The translations under genes and the position numbers were made by a program. Source: Lachnospiraceae bacterium (lineage in GTDB: Bacteria; Bacillota; Clostridia; Lachnospirales; Lachnospiraceae). Taken from it: DNA of 64,000 bases. The stretch is from the NCBI GenBank assembly GCA_017500935.1, contig JAFVXW010000035.1:80774-144773 (forward strand), given 5' to 3'. The notes below the pieces were generated by a model, which was not told the DNA's origin, ran no database searches, and saw only the letters and a program-made list of their open reading frames with translations. Each line of letters starts with the position of its first letter. Positions within the stretch are counted from its first letter, which is position 1. Positions 53,785 through 61,608 of this stretch are shown one piece after another.

Positions 53785-56214
53785 TTAAATCATCAGGGAA
53801 TCTGATTCAGTAAGAATACCATCCCTGTAAACGCAGGTTTTCACTTCATACCGTCCAAATACAAGCTCCAGACTTGCCCCATTACAGTTCACAACTGCCG
53901 TTCTGCCAGTATGATAATTATTCATCAATCGCAATACATACCCTTCTGTGAGCTGCCCTTTCTTTAAGGTGATCAGGGTAATTTCCGGATCACTGACAGA
54001 TAACTGCATCTCGGGTACAGATTCATCTGTATCTATCGGGAAAACATTGCAGGCATAAGGCGGCTGGTTGAATTCGGCTGCCAGTTTTTCCAAAGAACTC
54101 TCTTCTGCCACAGTAAACCGAAAAGCGAAGTTTCTCTCTCCCATGTCGATTTTTTTCACAAAACGATTCGTCGGAATGATAGGTCGGTCATCAATGGGAT
54201 GTGCGCAATAAGTAGATGTGCGAAGCAATGACATATACAAGGTGTCCTTTTCCCAATGAGAGCCATAGGTACCGCGATTGAATAATGTCAGACAATCCTT
54301 TTCACCAGCCTCTCTTACTCCCACAAAACGCTGGGCTACACATTCTCTGGCATCCATATAAAGATTCTCTGTACCAAAGGCAGTCTGACCAAAATAGATA
54401 CCAGGATTCTCCACGGGAAGAGCCAGCTTTAACATCCTGTTAATATCATTTGCAAAAACATCAATCTTAATATCCACTGCCGGATCCTGCTTGTAAATAT
54501 CATATTCTACCCGGACATAGGAATTTTGCAGCTTAAAGAAACATTCTACACCCAGGTAGATTTCGCCATCTTCTATGATCTGTACCGGCTGCATCCCCTC
54601 AAAAGGGCCATCCGGCTGTTCCATCAATTGAAACGGCACCGGATCTGTACCGACTCTCTTAAGCGGCAAACCGTATTTTCCCCATGGATCCGGATTATCT
54701 TTAAAAAAGTAAGGCTGAAATGCCCCCTTACTATCCTGATTGATATATTCCTTTCCATGTACACGGTAAGAAGTCATGAGGCCTGTCCTGCCGTCAATCT
54801 CCACATATTTTTCGATCTGCGGAAGATCAGCAATTATCTTCTCTTTTGTATCATATTGCTGTACATGCACGGGCTCAACATTCATATATACAGAAAAACG
54901 GGTTAAAGACAGCGGTTTTAACTTACCGCGGAAGAAAATACGTTTTCTCCAATCCAGATTCAGATTGCTTTCTTCCTTTACTGTCTGAGAAGGTATCACA
55001 TTTTTGTTCTCATCATATACCACAGCATAATTTGCCTCGGTATCAGACCAGTTTTGATCAGCCAGTGTCAGTTCACAGACCACCTCTGTTTCCCATTCAT
55101 AAGGATGGGGATTTAAGACCAGAATCGGATACTCCCCTTCCTCTGCTTTGGATTCCAAAGCACTCAATGCAAAATATGCACGTGCCTTCAAATGATTCAG
55201 AATCTGCAGTCCATGCTCAATCAGACGCAGTCCGTTTTCTTCGCCGGCTCTGATGGAACTGCCCGGCAGTACATCATGAAACTGACAATTCAGAAGATCT
55301 TCTACCACCTCATCCAACTCCGACTGAGGATATTCTATCAGCCCGCGCATGGCTGCAACTGAACAGAGCTTTTCTGTCATAAACAGTTCATTCTCCAAAC
55401 GTGCATGCTGCATTTTCATTCTACTCATGGTAGTATAGCAGCCCGGATCCCATGTGCGCAGAGATTTATCGTGTATTTTATCCGGATCGATACGGGCAAA
55501 GAAAGTCTCCGGCGCAGAATGCAGCATCTTCATGGATCCCTCTTCCATCAATGCCTTTATGTCTGCCAGATCCTTACGTGAAGGTCCGCCTCCATGATTG
55601 CCCACGCCCCACAGAACGCAAACTACATCTTCTTCACTGGAATCTATTCTCTCCCGAATCATGGAAGCTGCCTTCCCAAGCCCGGTACCGTAACTTACAT
55701 TTGCTTCTACTTTGATACGGCTTCCGTCAAAGCCCTCCCATAAGAACTGCTCTCCCGGAATAGGATCTGAACCGGGGCGGCAAAGAAGATAACTGTCCTG
55801 ACCGCACTTTTTTATAATCTGCACCAGGCCTCTGGTATGTCCAAAAGAATCAAAATTTATGGCTGTAGTGGGACTCTGTCCGAATGTCTCCATAAAATAT
55901 TGTCTTCCCACCAGTATCTGGCGTACAAAACTTTCCCCCTGAGGCATATTGCAGTCCGGCTGCAGATACCAGCCTCCCATGATATGCCATTTTCCCACAC
56001 GGATCAGTTCTTTGATACGCGCAAAAAGCTCCGGCGCATATTCCTCAATATATTTATACAAAGTTACCTCATTATGGCAGAAAATATAATCAAATTCCTC
56101 TGCCAGATCTGCCGCGGAACGAAAGGTGGAAAGGGCGGCAGCAGCGCCTTCCTCCCATTCCCATTGCCAGATCGGGTCCACATGTGCATTGCATATTAAA
56201 TGTACTTCTCTCAT
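53785..56214 (-). CDS. GH38 alpha-mannosidase
   Basis: An 809-residue cytosolic alpha-mannosidase of family GH38. Zinc ligands and nucleophile are in place: HVDPIWQWEW gives His11 and Asp13, and NFDSFGHTRG gives Asp122. VLWGVGNHGGGPS supplies a further histidine. Central helical bundle and C-terminal beta domains fill the remainder; length is normal. It would remove alpha-mannose from imported N-glycan fragments or other mannosides. ATG follows AGGAGG. A palindrome GCGGAT-G-ATCCGC (56266-56278) stands 50 nt upstream and could be an operator. Confidence 0.92.
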   Translation of the reverse strand: MREVHLICNAHVDPIWQWEWEEGAAAALSTFRSAADLAEEFDYIFCHNEVTLYKYIEEYAPELFARIKELIRVGKWHIMGGWYLQPDCNMPQGESFVRQILVGRQYFMETFGQSPTTAINFDSFGHTRGLVQIIKKCGQDSYLLCRPGSDPIPGEQFLWEGFDGSRIKVEANVSYGTGLGKAASMIRERIDSSEEDVVCVLWGVGNHGGGPSRKDLADIKALMEEGSMKMLHSAPETFFARIDPDKIHDKSLRTWDPGCYTTMSRMKMQHARLENELFMTEKLCSVAAMRGLIEYPQSELDEVVEDLLNCQFHDVLPGSSIRAGEENGLRLIEHGLQILNHLKARAYFALSALESKAEEGEYPILVLNPHPYEWETEVVCELTLADQNWSDTEANYAVVYDENKNVIPSQTVKEESNLNLDWRKRIFFRGKLKPLSLTRFSVYMNVEPVHVQQYDTKEKIIADLPQIEKYVEIDGRTGLMTSYRVHGKEYINQDSKGAFQPYFFKDNPDPWGKYGLPLKRVGTDPVPFQLMEQPDGPFEGMQPVQIIEDGEIYLGVECFFKLQNSYVRVEYDIYKQDPAVDIKIDVFANDINRMLKLALPVENPGIYFGQTAFGTENLYMDARECVAQRFVGVREAGEKDCLTLFNRGTYGSHWEKDTLYMSLLRTSTYCAHPIDDRPIIPTNRFVKKIDMGERNFAFRFTVAEESSLEKLAAEFNQPPYACNVFPIDTDESVPEMQLSVSDPEITLITLKKGQLTEGYVLRLMNNYHTGRTAVVNCNGASLELVFGRYEVKTCVYRDGILTESDSLMI

Positions 56215-56265
56215 GATGATACCTCCTTATTTTTGTTTATGATCCTGCTTTCCTTATATATCTCA

Positions 56266-56278
56266 GCGGATGATCCGC
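56266..56278. promoter_or_regulatory. Palindrome upstream of the GH38 gene
   Basis: GCGGAT, one base, ATCCGC: a perfect 6+6 inverted repeat, with the AT-rich string ATATATAAG next to it on the minus strand. Operator-like, regulator unknown. Confidence 0.35.
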
Positions 56279-56289
56279 AGCTATGGAAG

Positions 56290-56317
56290 AAAACGGGCCA
56301 ACCCAATAGGGTTGGCC
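56290..56317 (-). terminator. Terminator after the 33-residue gene
   Basis: GGCCAACCC (56296-56304) / GGGTTGGCC (56309-56317), 4-nt loop, then U4 on the minus strand. Confidence 0.75.
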
Positions 56318-56459
56318 TGCTCCGTTTATAACCACTTACTGCCGGTTCAATCCACCAATGCATAAATTTCTTCATCCTTTTTAGTCATTATATTCCCGTC
56401 ATTATGTAAAAGCAATATTTACATAACATATAAATACTCACCGCGCGAGCGCATCAGAC

Positions 56460-56561
56460 TTATTCTTCCATCCATTCTCTGTAATCGGATTCGCTGGCGA
56501 AAAGCCGATAGCTGCCATCTACAAATCCCATGTAACCATTTTCTGTTGTGTATCCTTTCAT
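56460..56561 (-). CDS. 33-residue microprotein
   Basis: A very small gene with ATG at 56561 and GGAGG 8 nt upstream, encoding a 33-residue acidic, aromatic-rich peptide opening MKGYTTENGYMGFVDGSY and ending in FASESDYREWMEE. It is flanked downstream by a terminator and upstream by a long hairpin, so it appears to be an independent transcript. The pattern of alternating Gly/Tyr/Asp and the clean ribosome site favour a real gene. I recall similar short conserved peptides in Lachnospiraceae, but their function is unknown to me. Confidence 0.65.
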   Translation of the reverse strand: MKGYTTENGYMGFVDGSYRLFASESDYREWMEE

Positions 56562-56625
56562 CTCCAGTTCCTCCGTTTCTGCCGTTTTACAAACATACTT
56601 GCTCTTTTCTGTTATCTACAGCTTA

Positions 56626-56663
56626 AAGGAGCAGGTGTCCAATACAAATGACACCTGCTCCTT
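56626..56663. repeat. Perfect 14-bp inverted repeat
   Basis: AAGGAGCAGGTGTC (56626-56639) and GACACCTGCTCCTT (56650-56663) with a 10-nt loop, between the microprotein gene and the GH5-like promoter. No strong U run on either side, so termination is uncertain; a transcript-end hairpin or structured leader is possible. Confidence 0.5.
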
Positions 56664-56700
56664 CTCAAACTCTTCTCTGGCTTTTGCACCGGTAATTCGA

Positions 56701-56706
56701 TATAAT
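56701..56706 (+). promoter_or_regulatory. -10 element of the GH5-like gene
   Basis: Perfect TATAAT, 32 nt before the start codon at 56739; the -35 region (TGGCTT) is poor, suggesting activator dependence. Confidence 0.4.
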
Positions 56707-56738
56707 ATTCATATATAACGAATCAGGGGGAAATCTTT

Positions 56739-57722
56739 ATGTGGACTACGGAAAAAATCTGGAACTGGTACCGGCAGCAGCCCTGGATCACAGGATTTAA
56801 CTATCTGCCTTCCAGTGCGGTAAACTCCACCGAAATGTGGCAGAAAGAAACTTTTGATCTTGCGCTGATCCGAAAAGAACTGCAGGCCGCATCCCAAATC
56901 GGCTACAATAGCTGCCGTGTCTTTATGCAGTATCTGCTATGGAAAGAGCAAAAAGAATCTCTTTTTTCATGCTTTGATTCTTTTTTGGAAGCAGCCGCAG
57001 ACTGCGGAATCAAAGTGATGCCGATCTTATTTGATGACTGCGCTTTTGCCAATAAAGAACCCTATCTCGGACCTCAGGACGCACCGATAAAGGGGATACA
57101 TAACAGCGGTTGGACTCCCAGTCCCGGATATTCAAAGATCATCTGTGAAGCAGAGCATGAATCGTTAAAAGAATATGTGACAGACTTTATGACCCGATAC
57201 GGAAACGACAACAGAATTCTTTTATGGGATCTCTATAACGAACCCGCCAACCGGCAATGTTCTCTGAAACTTTTGCAGGATGCTTTTGCCTGGGCAAGAG
57301 CCTGCGCTCCCAGTCAGCCGCTGACCGCAGCCCCGTATCTTTGTGAATATTTCGATCTGATATGTGCCGAACTGTCGGATATCGTTTCTTTCCACGATTA
57401 TAATGATCTCACCATTACAACAGATCGGGTGAAAAAGCTGGAAACTTACAAAAGACCTCTCATCTGTACGGAATGGCTGAACCGCCCTCTCAATAACCTT
57501 ATCGAAAGCCACATGCCTTTCTACAAAGAAAAAGGGATCGGAATCATCAACTGGGGACTTGTGGCCGGCAAAACCCAGACTTATTTAAGCTGGGATGCTT
57601 CCAAAAATCCGTTGGAGGGCAAACCTAAAATATGGCAGCATGATATTTTCAATGAAGATCTGACTCCTTATCGCCAGGAAGAAGTGGACATGATCCGTTC
57701 ATTGACAGCCTCAGAAAAGTAA
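56739..57722 (+). CDS. GH5-like (clan GH-A) glycoside hydrolase
   Basis: A 327-residue cytosolic TIM-barrel glycosidase. WDLYNEPAN supplies acid/base Glu168 and ICTEWLNRP nucleophile Glu245, the clan GH-A pair; GYNSCRVFMQYLLW and FHDYND are typical strands. Often such proteins are labelled xylanase or cellulase, but lack of a signal peptide suggests hydrolysis of small oligosaccharides. Substrate cannot be fixed. Start ATG is behind AGGGGG. It is the only plus-strand gene in this block. Confidence 0.85.
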   Translation: MWTTEKIWNWYRQQPWITGFNYLPSSAVNSTEMWQKETFDLALIRKELQAASQIGYNSCRVFMQYLLWKEQKESLFSCFDSFLEAAADCGIKVMPILFDDCAFANKEPYLGPQDAPIKGIHNSGWTPSPGYSKIICEAEHESLKEYVTDFMTRYGNDNRILLWDLYNEPANRQCSLKLLQDAFAWARACAPSQPLTAAPYLCEYFDLICAELSDIVSFHDYNDLTITTDRVKKLETYKRPLICTEWLNRPLNNLIESHMPFYKEKGIGIINWGLVAGKTQTYLSWDASKNPLEGKPKIWQHDIFNEDLTPYRQEEVDMIRSLTASEK

Positions 57723-57729
57723 ATGTTAC

Positions 57730-57780
57730 AAAAAAGCGGAAACACAGCTGACCTTTACAGTCACATGTTTCCGCTTTTTT
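57730..57780. terminator. Bidirectional terminator between GH5-like and cysteine desulfurase genes
   Basis: AAAAAAGCGGAAACA (57730-57744) / TGTTTCCGCTTTTTT (57766-57780), perfect 15-bp stem. Confidence 0.9.
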
Positions 57781-57784
57781 CATA

Positions 57785-57815
57785 TTCCCGACGTGATTTG
57801 AACCCACGCCCTTCT
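57785..57815 (-). other. tRNA 3'-end-like fragment
   Basis: On the minus strand GCGTGGGTTCAAATCACG followed by TCGGGAA resembles a T-arm (TTCAAAT loop) and acceptor end, directly ahead of a terminator as after real tRNAs. The plus-strand translation SRRDLNPRP is the usual artefact of tRNA 3' ends. Stem pairing is imperfect and no D-arm or anticodon arm precedes it, so it is at most a remnant, possibly an attachment-site scar. Confidence 0.3.
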
Positions 57816-57864
57816 GTTTCCTTACAGTTCAAAATTTTCTTTGACTTCTTCTCTCGCTACTGTA

Positions 57865-58980
57865 TCATTGATCCTTCAATATCCGGACAATTGCGTCTGC
57901 AATGATATCAGCATCTTCAACCGTATTTGTATGACCAAAGGAAACACGAATTGTCCCTATTGCATACTCTTTGGGTACTTTCATGGCCTCAAGCACATGT
58001 GACATCTGCATATTACCGGAATTGCATGCAGAGCCAAGAGAAACACAGATTCCCATAAAATCCAATCGATGAAGCAGCATTTCCCCTTCAGCCTCCCGGA
58101 ACGAAAGGCTGATATTTCCCGGCAATTGATTTGTCCCATTCCGGATAAAATCTATGTGCGCCTCTCTCAACCGACATAATAACTGCTGCTCCAGATATTT
58201 CAAATGCCCGATTCTCTGCTGCATTGTATCACAGCTTTTCTTCAGGGCTGCCGCCATTCCAACGATAGCTGCCACATTTTCAGTGCCGGCACGCAAGCCA
58301 TGCTCCTGAGAACCGCCATCGGCATATGGTCTTAAAGGGGTTCCCTTACGTATATAAAGAAATCCTATCCCCTTGGGACCATTAAATTTGTGAGCAGATG
58401 CAGATAACATATCCACATTTAAACATGCAACATCAACCGGAACATGCCCAATTGCCTGTACCGCATCGGTATGAAAGACCACACCATGACGATGCGTTAT
58501 GGAACACAACTCTTGGATCGGCTCAATGGTTCCCACTTCATTGTTTGCCATCATGACAGAAACCAGCTTTGTTTTATCAGAAATGTTTTTGTCAAGAGCG
58601 GCGGCGGAAACAGTTCCGAACGTATCCACAGGTAAATATCGTGTATTAAACCTCAGTTTTTCTGCAGCTTTACACACATTTAAAACAGAATGATGCTCTA
58701 TCTGAGAAGTAATGATTTCGCATCGTTCTTCATATGACAGGCTTCCTTTGAGTGCCCAGTTGTTGCTCTCGGTGCCGCCGGAAGTAAAATAAATTTCCTC
58801 CGGCAGCGCCCCTATACACTGTGCGATGATTTCCCGCGCCCGTTCCAACGCCCTTTTTGCTGTACGCGAAAAGGAATATGGCTGAGAAGCATTTCCATAT
58901 TCCTCCAGTAAAAAAGGCAGCATTGCCTCAAATGCCTCTCTGTCCAGCTGTGTTGTTGCCGCATGATCAGCATAAATCAT
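57865..58980 (-). CDS. Cysteine desulfurase (NifS/IscS-like)
   Basis: A 371-residue PLP enzyme that takes sulfur from cysteine as an enzyme persulfide. PLP lysine is Lys198 in SASAHKFNGPKG, the N-terminus is YADHAATT, and the catalytic loop Cys319 is in SLGSACNSG. No IscU, SufU or ThiI gene is beside it. It is the last gene of the GH27-containing operon, 81 bp after a small zinc-ribbon gene, an unexpected place for a sulfur-mobilising enzyme. Start ATG follows AAGGAG. Confidence 0.93.
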   Translation of the reverse strand: MIYADHAATTQLDREAFEAMLPFLLEEYGNASQPYSFSRTAKRALERAREIIAQCIGALPEEIYFTSGGTESNNWALKGSLSYEERCEIITSQIEHHSVLNVCKAAEKLRFNTRYLPVDTFGTVSAAALDKNISDKTKLVSVMMANNEVGTIEPIQELCSITHRHGVVFHTDAVQAIGHVPVDVACLNVDMLSASAHKFNGPKGIGFLYIRKGTPLRPYADGGSQEHGLRAGTENVAAIVGMAAALKKSCDTMQQRIGHLKYLEQQLLCRLREAHIDFIRNGTNQLPGNISLSFREAEGEMLLHRLDFMGICVSLGSACNSGNMQMSHVLEAMKVPKEYAIGTIRVSFGHTNTVEDADIIADAIVRILKDQ

Positions 58981-59061
58981 GGTACATACTCCTTATCCCT
59001 GGTTCCTGACAGCCAGAATGATTATCTCACCAGGCAAAATATCATTTTTCTTCCCGGAAGC

Positions 59062-59292
59062 TTAAACAAACAGCGTACACCCCTGCTCCTTGAAGTATTC
59101 AATCTTCTCAAGCATCATGGAATGAGATATCTTCAGTTTCTGACACAGACACAACTGACAGCAAAATGTACTCGCACCGCGATTGACAAATTTTTTATAG
59201 GCACCGATATCATTAAATGTTAAAGCAGCACCACAGCTGAAACACTGCCGTGTATCTGAACGATCAGGCACTTTTTCATTCACCCGTACCAT
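59062..59292 (-). CDS. Small zinc-ribbon/treble-clef-like protein
   Basis: A 76-residue cytosolic protein. Cys17-x2-Cys20 (QCFSCGAALTF) and Cys45-x2-Cys48 (CCQLCLC) form a probable zinc site 24 residues apart, with extra cysteines at 44, 50 and 72; the central NDIGAYKKFVNRGA looks conserved. Its ATG overlaps the alpha-galactosidase stop (TAATG), so translation is coupled. Following it is the cysteine desulfurase. Function unknown; it could receive persulfide sulfur or be an accessory metal or iron-sulfur protein. I have not recognised a named family. Confidence 0.75.
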   Translation of the reverse strand: MVRVNEKVPDRSDTRQCFSCGAALTFNDIGAYKKFVNRGASTFCCQLCLCQKLKISHSMMLEKIEYFKEQGCTLFV

Positions 59293-60422
59293 TATAAATC
59301 TGCCAGCTTGGCCCGCAGCACTGCACAGTCATAAGGCTCCAATTCCCACATCACCGTTCCGTTCATGACTTTCGCTTCTTTCTGCGTCCAGATATCTTTC
59401 ATTCTGAGCGTTTTTCCGAGACTGACCGGAAGTCCCAATTCATCCATATTAAATCTGGCAACACATTTCTCACTGCTTAAATTGAACAGTCCAATGGCAA
59501 TATCTCCGTCAGACAGATTTCTTGCGTACATGATCAGGTCATCATTAGCCCAGATACCCTTCAGAGGATAAGGCTGTCTCAACAGCGGTTCCTGATTGAT
59601 TGCAATCATATCTTTGTTGCTTAAGATGCTCTTGGCTTCAGACGTCATGCTGCGAATATCACATCCGATCATCAAAGGAGATCCCAGAAAAGCCCAAATG
59701 GAAAAATGCGTTTTATACTGGACATCTGTGCAGCCACCTAAGCCCACATTGCCTTTTCCATACATGCCAACCACCAACATGTCCATATCATTGAAGCATC
59801 CCACACCATTGTAAGGATGCAGTGCAAGCTGCTGTTTGGTAAGATTCTTAATGGACTCCCAGCTGTCAAAAATATCACCGGTGGAACGCCACATGCTGGC
59901 TGCAGAGGTCTTGATCCATTTATGTGTTTCATCAGATCCCCATGAGCAGGCACTAAACAGGATATCACGTCCACAATTTTCAAGCGCCAATCCCATTCTG
60001 CGGTAAAGAATTTCTCCCGGAACGATATCACTGTGATAGCAATAATCATACTTTAAGAAATCCACTCCCCATTCTGCAAAAGTCTGTGCATCAATAAATT
60101 CATGTTCGTAGCTTCCGGGATACCCGGCGCAGGTCAGATTACCGGCACAGGAATACATACCGAATTTCAGACCCTTACTGTGCACATAATCTGCAACTGC
60201 TTTCATTCCGTTGGGGAATTTTTCCGGATCGGCTACAAGGCGCTTATTTTCATCACGTTCTTTTAATGACCAGCAATCGTCAATAACCAGATAATTGTAG
60301 CCAAGATCTGCCAGACCGCTGCTCGCCATACAATCAGCAGTTTCTTTGATCAATGTTTCATTAATGTTCTGACCGTAAGTGTTCCAGGAATTCCAGCCCA
60401 TAGGCGGTGTCAATCGTACCAT
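59292..60422 (-). CDS. GH27 alpha-galactosidase
   Basis: A 376-residue cytosolic alpha-galactosidase. TPPMGWNSWNTYG is the GH27 opening, nucleophile Asp126 is in VDFLKYDYCY, and acid/base Asp183 in WRSTGDI. Length fits the catalytic barrel plus a short C-terminal beta domain. Distinct family from the GH36 enzyme at 30 kb, so two independent routes for alpha-galactosides are present. It lies 63 bp after the MtaA-like gene and overlaps the zinc-ribbon gene. Confidence 0.93.
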   Translation of the reverse strand: MVRLTPPMGWNSWNTYGQNINETLIKETADCMASSGLADLGYNYLVIDDCWSLKERDENKRLVADPEKFPNGMKAVADYVHSKGLKFGMYSCAGNLTCAGYPGSYEHEFIDAQTFAEWGVDFLKYDYCYHSDIVPGEILYRRMGLALENCGRDILFSACSWGSDETHKWIKTSAASMWRSTGDIFDSWESIKNLTKQQLALHPYNGVGCFNDMDMLVVGMYGKGNVGLGGCTDVQYKTHFSIWAFLGSPLMIGCDIRSMTSEAKSILSNKDMIAINQEPLLRQPYPLKGIWANDDLIMYARNLSDGDIAIGLFNLSSEKCVARFNMDELGLPVSLGKTLRMKDIWTQKEAKVMNGTVMWELEPYDCAVLRAKLADL

Positions 60423-60485
60423 TTTTTAATCCTCCTTTTTTTAGAAAGTGTTTATTCACAGCCCTAAAACACAGCACACCTGATT

Positions 60486-61496
60486 TCAGGCAATAATGAT
60501 CATTCTCTTATCTTTTGCTATTTCCAGAGCACGTTCCAAAGGCATGCCTTCACATAAATTCAGGTAAATAACCTGATCTTCCCGCAGACCTTCCACATAA
60601 TATTCCAGATCCTCTGCCGCTTTGTCATTCAGCTGCACATTCTTTAAATTCTCCATACGCGCAAACAACGGAATCAGCTGTTTATGACTTCCGCATAAAT
60701 GAATCAGGCCTCCATTTGGGTACACCCCCAAAAGTGCGTTGTCCAAAGGCATAATAAATTCTTCATATAAAGCGGGAGAAAGAAGCTGTGTCGTGCACCC
60801 GCAGAGCTGACCATGTCCCGGAGGCTGTGCACGTCCCCCTATTGCTACTGGCTGCAGCTGATTCGTCGGAATATGTTCCCGATACCATCTGTGCATTTCC
60901 ATGAGAACCTCATTGATAATCTGCAGATCATGATGCGCTGCCTCCGGTTCTGTCACCATTGCCACCAGAATTTCTTCTCCATACAGATTCACAGCTATAT
61001 TCAGCGCACTGGCAATAACCTGTGTTGCAATCATCGGAACTGTCACCTTTCTATTCAGAAAAGCCTGCGCAATCCTCTTTGCCAGTCCCCATGTCTCGTT
61101 ATTTTCAAGGTCAGGTTTTTCCAGTTTTCCCACTTCGTTTTTTAAATAATGGTTATACCACTGATCATACTGAAAAAAAACTTCCGCTCCAAAAACCTTA
61201 TCTACAAAATGAACACCATAGATCCAGTTTTCAACCGCAAGAGGCAAAAAGAGCTGCTTTGAAGCTGCGTTTTTCGCCTGTACAGCCAGATTTTCGAGAG
61301 CCTCATCCATCCATTTTTCAGGATCTGTATATATCAATTCCGGATTCTTTGTTTCCGCTCCAAGTACCCGCAAGAACATTTTTTCTTTGTCCTTGCCGCT
61401 ATAGATATCGCGTATTTTCTGAAACCAACTCTCCCGACAGGCGATCAGCGTTTCATCTGTTAATATTTCCCGTGTAAATTCATCCATATTTTGCAC
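60486..61496 (-). CDS. MtaA/UroD-superfamily protein with HxC zinc motif
   Basis: A 336-residue TIM-barrel protein of the uroporphyrinogen-decarboxylase superfamily. GLIHLCGSH (His266, Cys268) and a later Cys315 in YLNLCEG match the zinc site of corrinoid-dependent methyltransferases such as MtaA and CmuA, and the extra CGCTTQLLSP segment adds cysteines. So methyl transfer is more likely than porphyrinogen decarboxylation. No corrinoid protein is in the window. It lies between a DUF6259 and a GH27 gene on one probable transcript. Physiological role unknown. Confidence 0.8.
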   Translation of the reverse strand: MQNMDEFTREILTDETLIACRESWFQKIRDIYSGKDKEKMFLRVLGAETKNPELIYTDPEKWMDEALENLAVQAKNAASKQLFLPLAVENWIYGVHFVDKVFGAEVFFQYDQWYNHYLKNEVGKLEKPDLENNETWGLAKRIAQAFLNRKVTVPMIATQVIASALNIAVNLYGEEILVAMVTEPEAAHHDLQIINEVLMEMHRWYREHIPTNQLQPVAIGGRAQPPGHGQLCGCTTQLLSPALYEEFIMPLDNALLGVYPNGGLIHLCGSHKQLIPLFARMENLKNVQLNDKAAEDLEYYVEGLREDQVIYLNLCEGMPLERALEIAKDKRMIIIA

Positions 61497-61608
61497 CTCC
61501 CTGAAAAATAGTTTCTGCTTGTGACAGAATATCTGAAACTTAAAAAAATAATATCAAAAATGATAAATCCTGTAAATCTCATTCGTTTTTTATGACACTT
61601 TAAGTTTT

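Noticed and set aside
57723-57905. Open frame of 60 codons containing SRRDLNPRP
   Set aside because: Its composition is the known artefact of reading a tRNA 3' end backward and it spans a terminator and the end of the desulfurase gene.
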